From the NCBI GenBank assembly GCA_964392455.1, contig CAYMPG010000007.1, positions 1-64,000 on the forward strand: 64,000 bases of DNA, given 5' to 3'. Numbering within the stretch: the first letter of the stretch is position 1; every line of letters starts with the position of its first letter. Of the stretch, positions 1 to 8,250 are shown in pieces. The translations under genes and the position numbers were made by a program. This DNA is from SFEL01 sp964392455. Lineage in GTDB: Bacteria; Bacillota; Clostridia; Christensenellales; CAG-138. The notes beneath the pieces are model-generated. The model saw only the letters and a program-made list of their open reading frames with translations, did no database searches and was not told the DNA's origin.

Positions 1-461
1 CTCTCGCAGGAGAGAAGCTTGGAATTAAATGCGCCGCCGCGGCAGTAGTTGCCGGTGGAGGGCCATACGGCCTTGTTGTAGGTGGCGTCAAACTGACCGG
101 TCACCAGGCGGGGAACCAGGCAGCCGTAGGATGCGCCCACCTTATGGCAGCCGGTGGGGAACCACTTGCCGATCATGACAACTATGCGGGCATCCACGCC
201 GGTAAGGCTGGAGGGCAGCTCGATGTAGTTTACGCCGCCATAGGTGCCGCCGTTCATGGTGGGCTCATTATGCCAGGTGATCCTGAAAAGGTTGAGCGGG
301 TCAACATCCCAAAGGCCCACGTTCTTGAGAGCGTTCTTTATCTTCTCGGGAACGAGGGAAGGATCCTTCATCTGGGCAAAGGTAGGCAGAACTATCTTGT
401 GCTCACGGGCTACCTGAATATTGTGCTGAAGCTGTTCGTTGTTCTTCTCAAGATTTATCAT
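1..461 (-). CDS. PLP-dependent enzyme, cysteine synthase/TrpB fold, 3' end outside window
   Basis: The first 153 codons of a gene that runs off the left edge of the window. ATG at 461 follows GAGGAG about 7 bases upstream. The segment GCHKVGASYG (lysine 107) resembles the PLP-lysine motif of fold-type II enzymes (TrpB has HK in the same place), and PSTGNYCRGG at about 135-143 resembles their Asn-containing substrate/phosphate loop. I recognise the sequence as the family usually annotated as PLP-dependent cysteine synthase-like proteins of Clostridia, for which I know no proven reaction. It probably performs beta-elimination, beta-replacement or deamination of an amino acid. It has its own promoter and is not obviously in an operon with deoD, which lies downstream of that promoter on the far side. 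Fold assignment is fairly sure; substrate is unknown. Confidence 0.7.
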   Translation of the reverse strand, partial: MINLEKNNEQLQHNIQVAREHKIVLPTFAQMKDPSLVPEKIKNALKNVGLWDVDPLNLFRITWHNEPTMNGGTYGGVNYIELPSSLTGVDARIVVMIGKWFPTGCHKVGASYGCLVPRLVTGQFDATYNKAVWPSTGNYCRGGAFNSKLLSCE

Positions 462-540
462 TGTCTGCTCCTCATATAGTATTTTTTTGTTTTGAGAACT
501 GTGGATTCTTTTTTTACATTCAGACTTTGTCGATAGCATA

Positions 541-569
541 ATTTTAGCTTTTTTTTTAACGAATGTAAA
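541..569 (-). promoter_or_regulatory. sigma-A-type promoter of the PLP enzyme gene
   Basis: Read on the minus strand, TTTACA (569-564) and TAAAAT (546-541) are separated by exactly 17 bases, much of it an A-tract. The predicted start of transcription near 534 gives a leader of about 73 bases before the ATG at 461. Confidence 0.6.
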
Positions 570-608
570 GTGGATTCCACAAAAAAATTGTATTAATCAA
601 AAAAATAT

Positions 609-1313
609 TTATGCAATAGTAAGGGCAAGCTCCATCATGCTGGTAAATGAACTCTGCCTGTCCTCGGCGCTGCAATCCTCGCCGGTGATCATGTTATCTG
701 AAATGGTGCAGATAGCAAGTGCATTCTTGCCTGCACGGGCAGCGTTCATATAGAGGCCGGCGGCTTCCATTTCCACAGCCAGCACGCCCATCTTCTGCCA
801 TACAAGGCCGCTGTCCGCATCATCGTAAAACAGGTCATTGGAGAGTATATTGCCTACCCGGTAATCCAGTCCCATCTTATCCGCTGCATCCACGGCGCTG
901 CGGAGGAGCTTAAAGCTGGCGGTGGGGCAGTATACACCAGGCAGATTGTACTGGCCGGCGAAGGCGGAATTGTAGCTGGCGCTCATGCCGATAACAAGGC
1001 TGCGGAGGGGAATATCTGCATGCAGGGCACCTGCGGAGCCTATGCGGATAATATTCTCCACGCCAAAGAAATTGAACAGCTCATAGGAATATATGCCCAT
1101 GGAAGGCATGCCCATGCCGCTGGCCATTACGCTTACACGCTTGCCCTTATAGGTGCCGGTGTAGCCCTGCACGCCGCGCACGTTATTCACAAGCACGGGG
1201 TTCTCAAGGTAGGTCTCGGCGATAAACTTTGACCTGAGGGGATCGCCGGGCATAAGTACGGTGGGGGCAAAATCTTCAGGCTTTGCGTTGATGTGGGGAG
1301 TAGGGATGCTCAT
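609..1313 (-). CDS. deoD: Purine-nucleoside phosphorylase, DeoD type
   Basis: 234 aa, the normal length for the hexameric DeoD family. It splits purine (deoxy)ribonucleosides with phosphate to free base and (deoxy)ribose-1-phosphate in cytosolic nucleoside salvage. Visible landmarks are TPHINA at 5-10 (the His used across the subunit interface), MPGDPLRSK at 21-29 (phosphate binding), the family signature around ASGMGMPS at 64-71, EMEAAGLY at 181-188 (sugar contacts), and SDN at 205-207 with the catalytic Asp206. It lies 23 bases downstream of rmuC and could be the last gene of that transcript. The base produced could in principle feed the xanthine dehydrogenase at the other end of the window, but the two loci are not linked. 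Confidence 0.93.
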   Translation of the reverse strand: MSIPTPHINAKPEDFAPTVLMPGDPLRSKFIAETYLENPVLVNNVRGVQGYTGTYKGKRVSVMASGMGMPSMGIYSYELFNFFGVENIIRIGSAGALHADIPLRSLVIGMSASYNSAFAGQYNLPGVYCPTASFKLLRSAVDAADKMGLDYRVGNILSNDLFYDDADSGLVWQKMGVLAVEMEAAGLYMNAARAGKNALAICTISDNMITGEDCSAEDRQSSFTSMMELALTIA

Positions 1314-1336
1314 TTTGGTTCCTCCTTGATTGATTA

Positions 1337-2674
1337 TTATTGTTCTGATGGTGTTTCGTTATCGTAAGCGGATGGCTCCGCATATACGTCCTCATTATCC
1401 GTCGGCAGGTACAGCCGTGCCTCTCCCTCAGGCATCTCGGTGACCCGGCGCAGGCTGGAGCGTATCTGCCTTGTCCTTACGCCTATCAGCTTATCCAGGT
1501 CCTCATTGGCCTTTATGAGCTGGCGCTGGGTATGGGTCAATACCTCCTCAAATCTGCCGAATTCCGTCTTGACTGCCGAGAGCACCTTCCATACCTCGCC
1601 GCTGCGCTTCTGTATGGCCACGCTCCTGAAGCCCATTCTCAGGCTATTGAGCAGGGCAGCCATTATACTTGGCCCCGCTATGCTCACCCTGTATTCCTTC
1701 TGGAGCCGCTCCACAAGGCCCAGCTTTACCGCCTCTGCGTAAAGCCCCTCTGTGGGCAGAAACATAATGCCAAATTCCGTAGTATAGGGCGGGTCTATAT
1801 ACTTATCCCGTATATCCTTTGCAAAGCCCCGTATGCGGGCCTTAAGGGCTTCCCCTGCCGCCGCCACGTTTTCCGCCTTGCCGCTGTCATATGCATCCAT
1901 AAGGTCTGTGTAGGCATCCGCAGGGAACTTGGAATCTATGGGCAGCAGCACGTAGCTTCCATCCTCCGCAGGCATCCTTACCGCAAACTCCACCCTTTCC
2001 CTTCCCTTTGGGGAGGTGGCGCAGTTCACCTCGTACTGGTCGGGGGTGAGTATATCCTCAAGTATGGCGCTGAGCTGTACCTCCCCCAGTATTCCTCTGG
2101 TTTTTACATTGGTAAGCACCCGCTTAAGGTCTCCCACGCCCACTGCAAGGCTCTGCATCTCGCCCAATCCCTTATACACCTGCTCCAGCCGCTCATTTAC
2201 CAGCCGGAAGGATTGAGTCATGCGCTCATCCAGAGTACGCTGCAGCTTTTCATCCACCAGGTTTCTCATTTCATCCAGGCGGGTATTGTTGTCAGCCTGT
2301 ATGCCGCTGAGCTTTGTTTCCATGGTGGAGCGGATATTTTCCAGCTTTTGCTCATTTTCAAGGGAGGAGGTCTTGAGCCGGTGCTCCATGTGGGTGGCCA
2401 TATCGCTTACGCTGCGCTGAAGCTGGGCCATCCTGTCCCCCTGGGCACGGAAGGCATTCTGCTGCCCCTCCGCCATCATGGCACCAAGGGCCCTTATGTT
2501 TTTCTGGACGGAATCCGTCACCTCCATACGAAGCTCCCGGTGATCGTCCTCTATTCTGTCCAGCAGCTTTTCCTCCAGCCTGTCCTCTATGCGGCCCTGG
2601 CGCACCAGCAGCACCGTCAGCAGCACTATGGCCGCCACCAGCAGCAGCAATGTAAGATACAGGATATATTCCAT
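1337..2674 (-). CDS. rmuC: RmuC family DNA recombination protein
   Basis: 445 aa. Residues 1-25 form a hydrophobic membrane anchor, residues about 30-185 are rich in heptad-like Glu/Arg/Leu patterns (coiled coil), and residues about 190-400 are the conserved RmuC domain, related to restriction-endonuclease folds, with motifs such as TRGILGEVQL and LLPIDSKFP. RmuC limits inversions at short inverted repeats in E. coli; the molecular activity is not well known. It starts 14 bases after the ECF S-component gene ends, so it probably belongs to that transcript. The low-complexity acidic tail is not conserved in the family. Confidence 0.9.
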   Translation of the reverse strand: MEYILYLTLLLLVAAIVLLTVLLVRQGRIEDRLEEKLLDRIEDDHRELRMEVTDSVQKNIRALGAMMAEGQQNAFRAQGDRMAQLQRSVSDMATHMEHRLKTSSLENEQKLENIRSTMETKLSGIQADNNTRLDEMRNLVDEKLQRTLDERMTQSFRLVNERLEQVYKGLGEMQSLAVGVGDLKRVLTNVKTRGILGEVQLSAILEDILTPDQYEVNCATSPKGRERVEFAVRMPAEDGSYVLLPIDSKFPADAYTDLMDAYDSGKAENVAAAGEALKARIRGFAKDIRDKYIDPPYTTEFGIMFLPTEGLYAEAVKLGLVERLQKEYRVSIAGPSIMAALLNSLRMGFRSVAIQKRSGEVWKVLSAVKTEFGRFEEVLTHTQRQLIKANEDLDKLIGVRTRQIRSSLRRVTEMPEGEARLYLPTDNEDVYAEPSAYDNETPSEQ

Positions 2675-2688
2675 CTATTCCTTCCCCT

Positions 2689-3171
2689 TTATTTTTGCAG
2701 AGTTTCTATTCCCTTTATCACCATTGAGCCCAGCACTGCGCCAAGCAGGGCCTGTATAAGGTTTGCAGGAATGGACAGCACCGCCACCGATGCCCCGTAT
2801 ATTATGCACTCATAGGCAAGATACCCTGCCACCATCACCATGCCGGATACCAGGAGCTTCAGCATCCTCATGCCGCCCTTTTTAAGGAGCCTTGCTGCAA
2901 TAAGGGCCATAAGCCCCTTTATCACAAGGGTGGCCGGAGCATACAGCGCACTCCCAAGCAGCACATCTGCAAGGCAGGAGCCTGCCGCTGCCACTATCAC
3001 GCCCCACGGGCTGCCCAGAAGATACGCCGCCCCATACACCGCAGCATCCCCCGCATTGGCATATGCACCCTGCACCCCGGGTATTGGCACCGCGGCAAAC
3101 ATTGTGGTTATCACCACTATGGCGCACATGAGCCCGCAGAGGGTCATCCTTTTGATTTTTTCGTCATTCAC
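2689..3171 (-). CDS. ECF transporter S component (substrate-binding membrane protein)
   Basis: 160 aa with five or six hydrophobic helices and almost no soluble part, as in ECF S components. The N-terminal stretch MTLCGLMCAIVVITTMF followed by an Ala/Gly-rich loop (YANAGDAAVYGAAYLLGS) is typical of the ECF S-component superfamily. It probably captures a vitamin or similar small nutrient and docks on the EcfA1A2T module encoded four genes upstream. The start is GTG at 3171, preceded by GAGG 8 bases away inside the end of truA, with only 5 bases between the genes. The substrate cannot be read from sequence; no riboswitch was recognised. Confidence 0.72.
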   Translation of the reverse strand: MNDEKIKRMTLCGLMCAIVVITTMFAAVPIPGVQGAYANAGDAAVYGAAYLLGSPWGVIVAAAGSCLADVLLGSALYAPATLVIKGLMALIAARLLKKGGMRMLKLLVSGMVMVAGYLAYECIIYGASVAVLSIPANLIQALLGAVLGSMVIKGIETLQK

Positions 3172-3176
3172 ATTTA

Positions 3177-3938
3177 TTACCTCACAAAATCAAACGTATC
3201 AAAATCCGGATATTCCACCCTGTACAGCATCAGCCCATGGGCCGGGGCAGTGGCGCCGCCCTCTGAGCGGCTGCAGGATAGCAGCGCCCTTTCCATGGCG
3301 CTCCCCTCCCGGCGGCCGGAGCCTATCTCAAGCATGGTGCCCACTATTATGCGAACCATATTGTACATAAAGCCGCTGCCTGAAATATCAAAGCGCAGTA
3401 TGCTGCCCTCCCTGCTCCAATTGGCCGAGTATATGGTGCGTACTGTGCTTTCAAGGTCTGTGCCGGTGGACTTGAAGGCTGCAAAATCATGCTGACCTAT
3501 CAGCACATCTGCCGCCCGCTGCATGGTCTCCATATCAAGAGGATAGTGGTAATGCAGGGCGGTATTTCTATTGAAGGCCCCGGCATGGGGGCCATTATTC
3601 ACCGTATAGCGGTAGTGCTTTTTTACCACGTCAAAGCGGGAATGAAACCCCTCTGCCCTGTCGCTGTAAAGCACCCGTATGTCCCTCGGCAGCCCCACAT
3701 TCAGCGCATAGCAGAATTTATCCGGGGGTATGCGGCTATCAGTATCAAAGTGGGCCACCTGGGCAAGGGCGTGCACGCCGCTATCTGTGCGGCCGGAGGC
3801 ATGAAGGGCAGACCGTGTGCCGGTGAGCTTTTCCAGCTCCCTTTCCACCACCTGCTGCACGGCTATGCCGTTTGGCTGGGTCTGCCAGCCCACATAACCT
3901 GTGCCGTCGTATTGAATTATAAGGCGTATCCTTGGCAT
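3177..3938 (-). CDS. truA: tRNA pseudouridine(38-40) synthase TruA
   Basis: 253 aa, full length. It isomerises uridines 38, 39 and 40 in the tRNA anticodon arm. The catalytic motif SGRTDSGVHA holds the nucleophile Asp52, and YDGTGYVGWQ near the N terminus is typical. Location after the ECF genes is the standard Firmicutes arrangement. It lies 24 bases after the small membrane protein gene and its end carries the ribosome binding site of the S-component gene. Confidence 0.95.
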   Translation of the reverse strand: MPRIRLIIQYDGTGYVGWQTQPNGIAVQQVVERELEKLTGTRSALHASGRTDSGVHALAQVAHFDTDSRIPPDKFCYALNVGLPRDIRVLYSDRAEGFHSRFDVVKKHYRYTVNNGPHAGAFNRNTALHYHYPLDMETMQRAADVLIGQHDFAAFKSTGTDLESTVRTIYSANWSREGSILRFDISGSGFMYNMVRIIVGTMLEIGSGRREGSAMERALLSCSRSEGGATAPAHGLMLYRVEYPDFDTFDFVR

Positions 3939-3962
3939 ATGCTCTCCGTGCCTATCTGCTTT

Positions 3963-4370
3963 TTATTCCAGCGGGCGCAGGGCGCTGTCATCCAGCCGCT
4001 GTATAAAGCACAGCTCTATCTGCCCATCCCTTAAAAATATGGTAATAACGTCGCCATTTTCAATGGTGAGCAGCAGCAGCCTTATGCTGCCCCGGGCATC
4101 TATATCCCCCGGGAAGCCGCCCTGTATGCTGGCCTCCACAGCCTGCTCCAGCTCCTGCCCTGCCAGCACATCGCGAATGGTGCTGTTTTCAAAGCTGCCC
4201 ACATCGCAAAGGTCATCCTCAGTCATGGTATAGCCCCTGCGGGTCAGCTCCTCCACCACGGCCCTGTATGGGCTCTGCTCCGTCACTGCGCCATTTAGCA
4301 GCACTGCACCTGCTATCAGCAGCGCCGCCAGCAGCAGCACTATCAGCTTTGTATTTCTGCTCATTTCCAT
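3963..4370 (-). CDS. Small membrane-anchored protein of unknown function between ecfT and truA
   Basis: 135 aa from the ATG at 4370, which overlaps the ecfT stop codon by one base (TAATG), so translation is probably coupled; a longer frame upstream lies inside ecfT and is unlikely to be used. Residues about 6-27 form one transmembrane helix (LIVLLLAALLIAGAVLLNG), and the rest (about 105 residues) is an acidic outer domain with two alternating beta-rich stretches. I do not recognise the family. Its place in the ECF operon may only reflect co-transcription with truA. Confidence 0.7.
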   Translation of the reverse strand: MEMSRNTKLIVLLLAALLIAGAVLLNGAVTEQSPYRAVVEELTRRGYTMTEDDLCDVGSFENSTIRDVLAGQELEQAVEASIQGGFPGDIDARGSIRLLLLTIENGDVITIFLRDGQIELCFIQRLDDSALRPLE

Positions 4371-5173
4371 TACAGCACCGCCTGCAGCGTCACCGTAAGG
4401 CCTATCAGCAGCACCATGGACAAAAATGCCCATACATCCCGCCGCCTGTACTCCAGCACGGTCATGCGGGTACGGCCGTCCCCTCCGTGGTAGCAGCGGC
4501 TTTCCATGGCCATTGCCAGCTCATCCGCCCGGCGGAAGGCCGACACAAACAGCGGCACCAGCACAGGTACCATGCTCTTTGCCCGCTCTATAAGGCCGCC
4601 GGATTCAAAATCCGCTCCCCTTGCAGTTTGCGCCTTGGTTATCTTATCCGCCTCCTCAAGAAGGGTGGGGATAAACCTGAGGGCAATAGTCATCATCATG
4701 GCCAGCTCATGGGCGGGGAAGCCTATCTTCCCAAGGGGCATCATCAGCCGCTCCAGCCCATCGGTCAATGAAATGGGGGTGGTGGTAAGGGTCATAAGGG
4801 ATGTGCCTGATACCAGCAGCACCAGCCTTATGGTAATATATACCGCCTGCCTTACGCCGCCGGTGGTTATATGTATCACCCACCAGTCCACAAGGGGCTC
4901 ACCGGTGGTGGTAACCAGCAAATTGATGATAAACATGAATATGAGTATCATCCTCAATGGCTTAAGTGAGCGCACAAGATAGCTGAGCGGCACCCCTGAA
5001 AGAAGGGCTGCGGCTATCACATACGCCCCTGTAAACAGGAATATCCACATATCCTGCACAAGGAACACCGCCACTATATAGGCTATCATCAGGATTATCT
5101 TGGTGCGTGGGTCCAGCCTGTGTATTGGAGAATCACCCGGGAAATACTGGCCCAGCGTTATATCCTTAAACAT
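4370..5173 (-). CDS. ecfT: ECF transporter transmembrane subunit EcfT
   Basis: 267 aa. It is the scaffold that couples the two ATPases to exchangeable S components. Four to six hydrophobic helices lie in the N-terminal two thirds and near the C terminus. The Ala-Arg-Gly motif in TARGADFESGG (about residue 190) and the second motif around MESRCYHGG (about 230) match the coupling helices that bind the ATPases. The gene overlaps ecfA2 by 8 bases. Confidence 0.93.
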   Translation of the reverse strand: MFKDITLGQYFPGDSPIHRLDPRTKIILMIAYIVAVFLVQDMWIFLFTGAYVIAAALLSGVPLSYLVRSLKPLRMILIFMFIINLLVTTTGEPLVDWWVIHITTGGVRQAVYITIRLVLLVSGTSLMTLTTTPISLTDGLERLMMPLGKIGFPAHELAMMMTIALRFIPTLLEEADKITKAQTARGADFESGGLIERAKSMVPVLVPLFVSAFRRADELAMAMESRCYHGGDGRTRMTVLEYRRRDVWAFLSMVLLIGLTVTLQAVL

Positions 5174-6014
5174 GGCCAGCCCTCCCTAAAAGATACTCGC
5201 TCATGCCCTCAACGGTATACACCGGCGGCACCTCCATGCCCCGCTCCCTGAGAAGATTTCCCAGGTGGCTCACCTCGGGCAGGTCCAGCCCCATTTCCTC
5301 AAGGGGCAGGCTGCCGCCAAATACCTCGCCAGGAGTACCTGTGGCGGCTATTGCGCCCCTGTCCATAACGGCAATTTTGCGGCTGTGCCTTGCCACATCC
5401 TCCATGGAGTGGGATACCATTATTATGGCGCAGCCGGTATCCTGCCGTATGCTCTCCAGGGTTTCCAGTATGGCCCGGCGGCCTGCCGGATCCAGCCCCG
5501 CCATGGGCTCATCCAGCACAAGATACCGTGGCTCCATGGCGATTATGCCTGCAAGGGCTGCACGGCGCTTTTCTCCGCCGGAAAGCTCAAAGGGGGACTT
5601 GTCCGCAAATTTATCGTATTCCAGCCCCATCAGCTCCATTGCCCGGCGCACTCTTGTCTCTATCTCCGCCTTATCCAGCTTCATATTTACAGGCCCATAG
5701 GCCACATCCTTCGCCACGGTCTCCTCAAAGAGCTGATACTCCGGGTACTGAAATACCAGCCCCACCCGCCTGCGGCCTTCGGTGCGCTGCTTTTTATCTG
5801 AAAAGTCGTATCCATCCACTATGACGGAGCCCTCCTCCGGGGGCATTATGCCGCCTATATGCTGCAACAGCGTGCTTTTTCCGCTGCCGGTATGGCCTAT
5901 TATCCCCCAGAACTCTCCCTCGTTTATGGTAAGGGAAACATCCCTCAGGGCTGTTCTCGCCCCAACGGTGCTCTTCATGTATGTATGGCTAAGGTTTTTT
6001 ATCTCTATCGGCAT
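5166..6014 (-). CDS. ecfA2: ECF transporter ATPase EcfA2
   Basis: 282 aa ABC ATPase. Walker A is GHTGSGKST at 40-48, the signature is LSGGEKRR at about 144-151, and Walker B is LVLDEPMAGLD just after 160. It pairs with EcfA1 as a heterodimer powering vitamin uptake with EcfT. It overlaps ecfA1 by 10 bases and ecfT by 8, a tightly packed operon. Confidence 0.93.
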   Translation of the reverse strand: MPIEIKNLSHTYMKSTVGARTALRDVSLTINEGEFWGIIGHTGSGKSTLLQHIGGIMPPEEGSVIVDGYDFSDKKQRTEGRRRVGLVFQYPEYQLFEETVAKDVAYGPVNMKLDKAEIETRVRRAMELMGLEYDKFADKSPFELSGGEKRRAALAGIIAMEPRYLVLDEPMAGLDPAGRRAILETLESIRQDTGCAIIMVSHSMEDVARHSRKIAVMDRGAIAATGTPGEVFGGSLPLEEMGLDLPEVSHLGNLLRERGMEVPPVYTVEGMSEYLLGRAGHV

Positions 6015-6817
6015 ATTGCGTCTGCAAGCTCCTGTGCAGTTATTGCATCGGCGGGAATATCCATTCCCCCCGCTATCAGCTCATCCCTGAGCCGGGCTAT
6101 GGCAGGCAGGTCAAGGCCATTTGCCCTGAGCTCACTGCCCCTGCTGAATATCTCCCTGGGCGTGCCGCCCATTATCACGCTGCCGCCCTTCATGACCAGG
6201 ATCCGGTCTGCCATGGCGGCCTCCTCCATATACTGGGTTATCATGACCACCGTCATGCCCCGTTCTCTATTTACCCGGCGAACTATCTCCAGCACCTCCT
6301 GCCGGCCCTGCGGATCCAGCATGGCGGTGGCCTCATCCAGCACCAGCACCTCAGGCTCCATGGCAAGCATGCCCGCTATGGCCACCCTCTGCTTCTGCCC
6401 GCCGGACAGCATATGGGGGGCAGTATCTGCATATTCTGTCATGCCCACCGCATCAAGGGCTTCCTTTACCCTACGGCGTATTTCCTCGGGGGGTATGCCC
6501 AGGTTTTCAGGCCCAAAGGCCACATCCTCCTCCACTATGGTGGTCACAAGCTGGTTATCCGGGTTTTGAAACACCATGCCCACCTTTTTGCGTATGCTCA
6601 GCACATTTGCAGGGTCTGAGGTATCCATGCCCTCCACGGTGACCCGGCCCTCTGTGGGCAGCAGCAGTGCATTAAGGTGCTTCGCAAGGGTACTCTTTCC
6701 GCTGCCATTGTGGCCCACTATTGCCAGCAGCTCACCCTTTATTATATTCAGCGATACGTCCTTCAGGGCGGCTGCCCCATCGCCGTATCTGTAGGTTACA
6801 TTTTCTAGAGCTATCAT
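6005..6817 (-). CDS. ecfA1: ECF transporter ATPase EcfA1
   Basis: 270 aa from the ATG at 6817 (MIALENVTYRYG), which has AGGA 10 bases upstream; an ATG at 6844 in the same frame gives nine extra non-conserved residues and has no good ribosome site. Walker A GHNGSGKST at 35-43, signature LSGGQKQR at about 138, Walker B VLVLDEATAMLD at about 158. First gene of the ECF-truA-S component operon and probable partner of EcfA2. Confidence 0.92.
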   Translation of the reverse strand: MIALENVTYRYGDGAAALKDVSLNIIKGELLAIVGHNGSGKSTLAKHLNALLLPTEGRVTVEGMDTSDPANVLSIRKKVGMVFQNPDNQLVTTIVEEDVAFGPENLGIPPEEIRRRVKEALDAVGMTEYADTAPHMLSGGQKQRVAIAGMLAMEPEVLVLDEATAMLDPQGRQEVLEIVRRVNRERGMTVVMITQYMEEAAMADRILVMKGGSVIMGGTPREIFSRGSELRANGLDLPAIARLRDELIAGGMDIPADAITAQELADAICR

Positions 6818-6857
6818 ATCTTTTGTATCCTGCCGTAAATGCATAATTTAATATCTT

Positions 6858-6866
6858 ATTATAGCA
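6858..6866 (-). promoter_or_regulatory. Candidate extended -10 promoter for the ECF operon
   Basis: On the minus strand TGCTATAAT (6866-6858) is a perfect extended -10 element 41 bases before the ecfA1 start. No convincing -35 box is seen at the usual distance; the region there is G-rich. Confidence 0.45.
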
Positions 6867-7026
6867 CACCCCTCCCTCCTTCGCCACATATTAACAGGCC
6901 CTTTGCCCGGCCTATGGGCTGCCCAAATTAAAACTTATATTTAACTTTTCCCATTTTGCTCCACCAGTGCCGAAATAATGATATACTGTTTTATATACTT
7001 TTTAATGCAACGGAGGTGTCCCCCAA

Positions 7027-7410
7027 GTGACAAAGTGTCCCATATGCGGCAGAGAATACGATGACAATACCTCATTCTGCACCGATTGCGGCGTAAAGCT
7101 CAACCATGAGCAGCCCACCTATGCCCCCGCAGGCGAAGGCGGAGCCGCTCCCACAGGCAGCTCTGAGCCCCTTTCCATGGGCAGCTTTATGCTGATGGAG
7201 CTGGTGGCAAGGGTGCCCATACTGAATATTGTAATGATGTTCATCTGGAGCTTTTCCGGCGATACAAATATAAACCGCAAAAACTGGGCCCGTGCCCGCC
7301 TTATCTGGGTAGCCATAGGGCTGGTGGTTTCAGTGCTGGCTATTGCGGCAGCGCTGGTGCTTGGCGGCGCACTCTCCACAGTCATCGCAGAAGCAACGGC
7401 TTCATACTGA
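7027..7410 (+). CDS. Zinc-ribbon membrane protein
   Basis: 127 aa with a GTG start at 7027 and GGAGG 11 bases upstream. An N-terminal zinc ribbon with Cys4, Cys7, Cys18 and Cys21 (CPIC...CTDC) is followed by a Pro/Gly-rich linker and two hydrophobic segments (about 58-78 and 92-120). Such zinc-ribbon plus transmembrane proteins are common in Clostridia and have no assigned function. The next small gene starts 19 bases later and is probably co-transcribed. Confidence 0.8.
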   Translation: MTKCPICGREYDDNTSFCTDCGVKLNHEQPTYAPAGEGGAAPTGSSEPLSMGSFMLMELVARVPILNIVMMFIWSFSGDTNINRKNWARARLIWVAIGLVVSVLAIAAALVLGGALSTVIAEATASY

Positions 7411-7429
7411 TGGCCGGAGGTATTCAGCC

Positions 7430-7651
7430 GTGCTTTGCCCCTACTGTCAGAATGAAATGACGGATGGCTTCATCCAATCCCGGGATGGGGTATTCTGGAC
7501 GCCCAATCGGGCCATGATTCCTTCCCTCGTTTTTCTTAAGAAGAGCGCTGTGCCATTGGGCAGTGAACCCGGTATGACTTCCTCTGCGGCCCGGGCCTCC
7601 CTTTGCAGGGCCTGCAATAAGGTCATAATCGACCTGAACCGGGATTCGTAA
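7430..7651 (+). CDS. Small PF20097/DUF6487-like protein
   Basis: 73 aa from the GTG at 7430, with GGAGG 9 bases upstream. The protein begins with CPYC and ends with a second pair CRAC, typical of the DUF6487 family (CPYC near the N terminus, IQS...W, then CxxCKKVI). The four cysteines probably bind a metal. No function is known. The frame stays open upstream to 7343, but that part overlaps the previous gene and is not conserved in character. Confidence 0.75.
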   Translation: MLCPYCQNEMTDGFIQSRDGVFWTPNRAMIPSLVFLKKSAVPLGSEPGMTSSAARASLCRACNKVIIDLNRDS

Positions 7652-7670
7652 TTCAATTCACTAAAATAAA

Positions 7671-7710
7671 AAAACAGCATGAAGCTTTTGCCTCATGCTG
7701 TTTTGCTTTT
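7671..7710. terminator. Bidirectional intrinsic terminator
   Basis: AAAACAGCATGA (7671-7682) pairs perfectly with TCATGCTGTTTT (7693-7704) around a 10-base loop. A-rich sequence precedes it and TTTTGCTTTTTT follows, so it can stop both the plus-strand small genes and the minus-strand rpsM-rplQ operon. Confidence 0.85.
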
Positions 7711-7723
7711 TTAGATAAGCCTG

Positions 7724-8215
7724 TTAGATGAGCTCGATTACGGCCATCTCGCAAGCATCGCCACGGCGGGGACCCATCTTGAGGATGCGGGTGTAGCCGC
7801 CATTGCGGCCCTCGTACTTGGGAGCGATTTCATTGAAGAGCTTCTCAACAACGGGGTTGTTGTGGCCCTTGGTGCGCTCTTTATACTCGGACTTGGATTC
7901 CTTATCGCCCTTTGCGGCAGGAATGTTGTAGAGGTAGGACATTATCTGCCTGCGGGCATGGAGCTTGCTGGCGTCGTCCTTATTCTTCTCTATGGTAACG
8001 ACCTGCTTCTTGTCGTTAAGGATGTCCTTCTGTACGGTGGTGCTGTTCTTATATTCGCTGATAGCGAGAGTGATGAGCTTCTCGGCGATGGGACGAACTT
8101 CCTTTGCACGCTTCTCGGTGGTAACGATCTTGCCGTTCCACAGAAGAGCAGTGGTCAGGTTGCGAAGCATTGCGTCGCGCTGGTCGCTCGCCTTACCCAG
8201 TTTACGGTTTGGCAT
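7724..8215 (-). CDS. rplQ: 50S ribosomal protein L17, with lineage insertions
   Basis: 163 aa, against about 115-127 in most bacteria. The conserved start (MPNRKLGK) and end (NGGYTRILKMGPRRGD...) are present, but about 30 Lys/Asp-rich residues (about 53-84) and another 18 (about 101-119) are inserted either side of LHARRQ. Last gene of the alpha-type operon, followed by a strong terminator. Confidence 0.96.
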   Translation of the reverse strand: MPNRKLGKASDQRDAMLRNLTTALLWNGKIVTTEKRAKEVRPIAEKLITLAISEYKNSTTVQKDILNDKKQVVTIEKNKDDASKLHARRQIMSYLYNIPAAKGDKESKSEYKERTKGHNNPVVEKLFNEIAPKYEGRNGGYTRILKMGPRRGDACEMAVIELI

Positions 8216-8250
8216 GTTAGTTCCTCCTGATAATATCGTTGGTTAGTGAA

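Noticed and set aside
1532..2815. 427-codon plus-strand frame opposite rmuC
   Set aside because: Shadow of rmuC; no ribosome site or family features.
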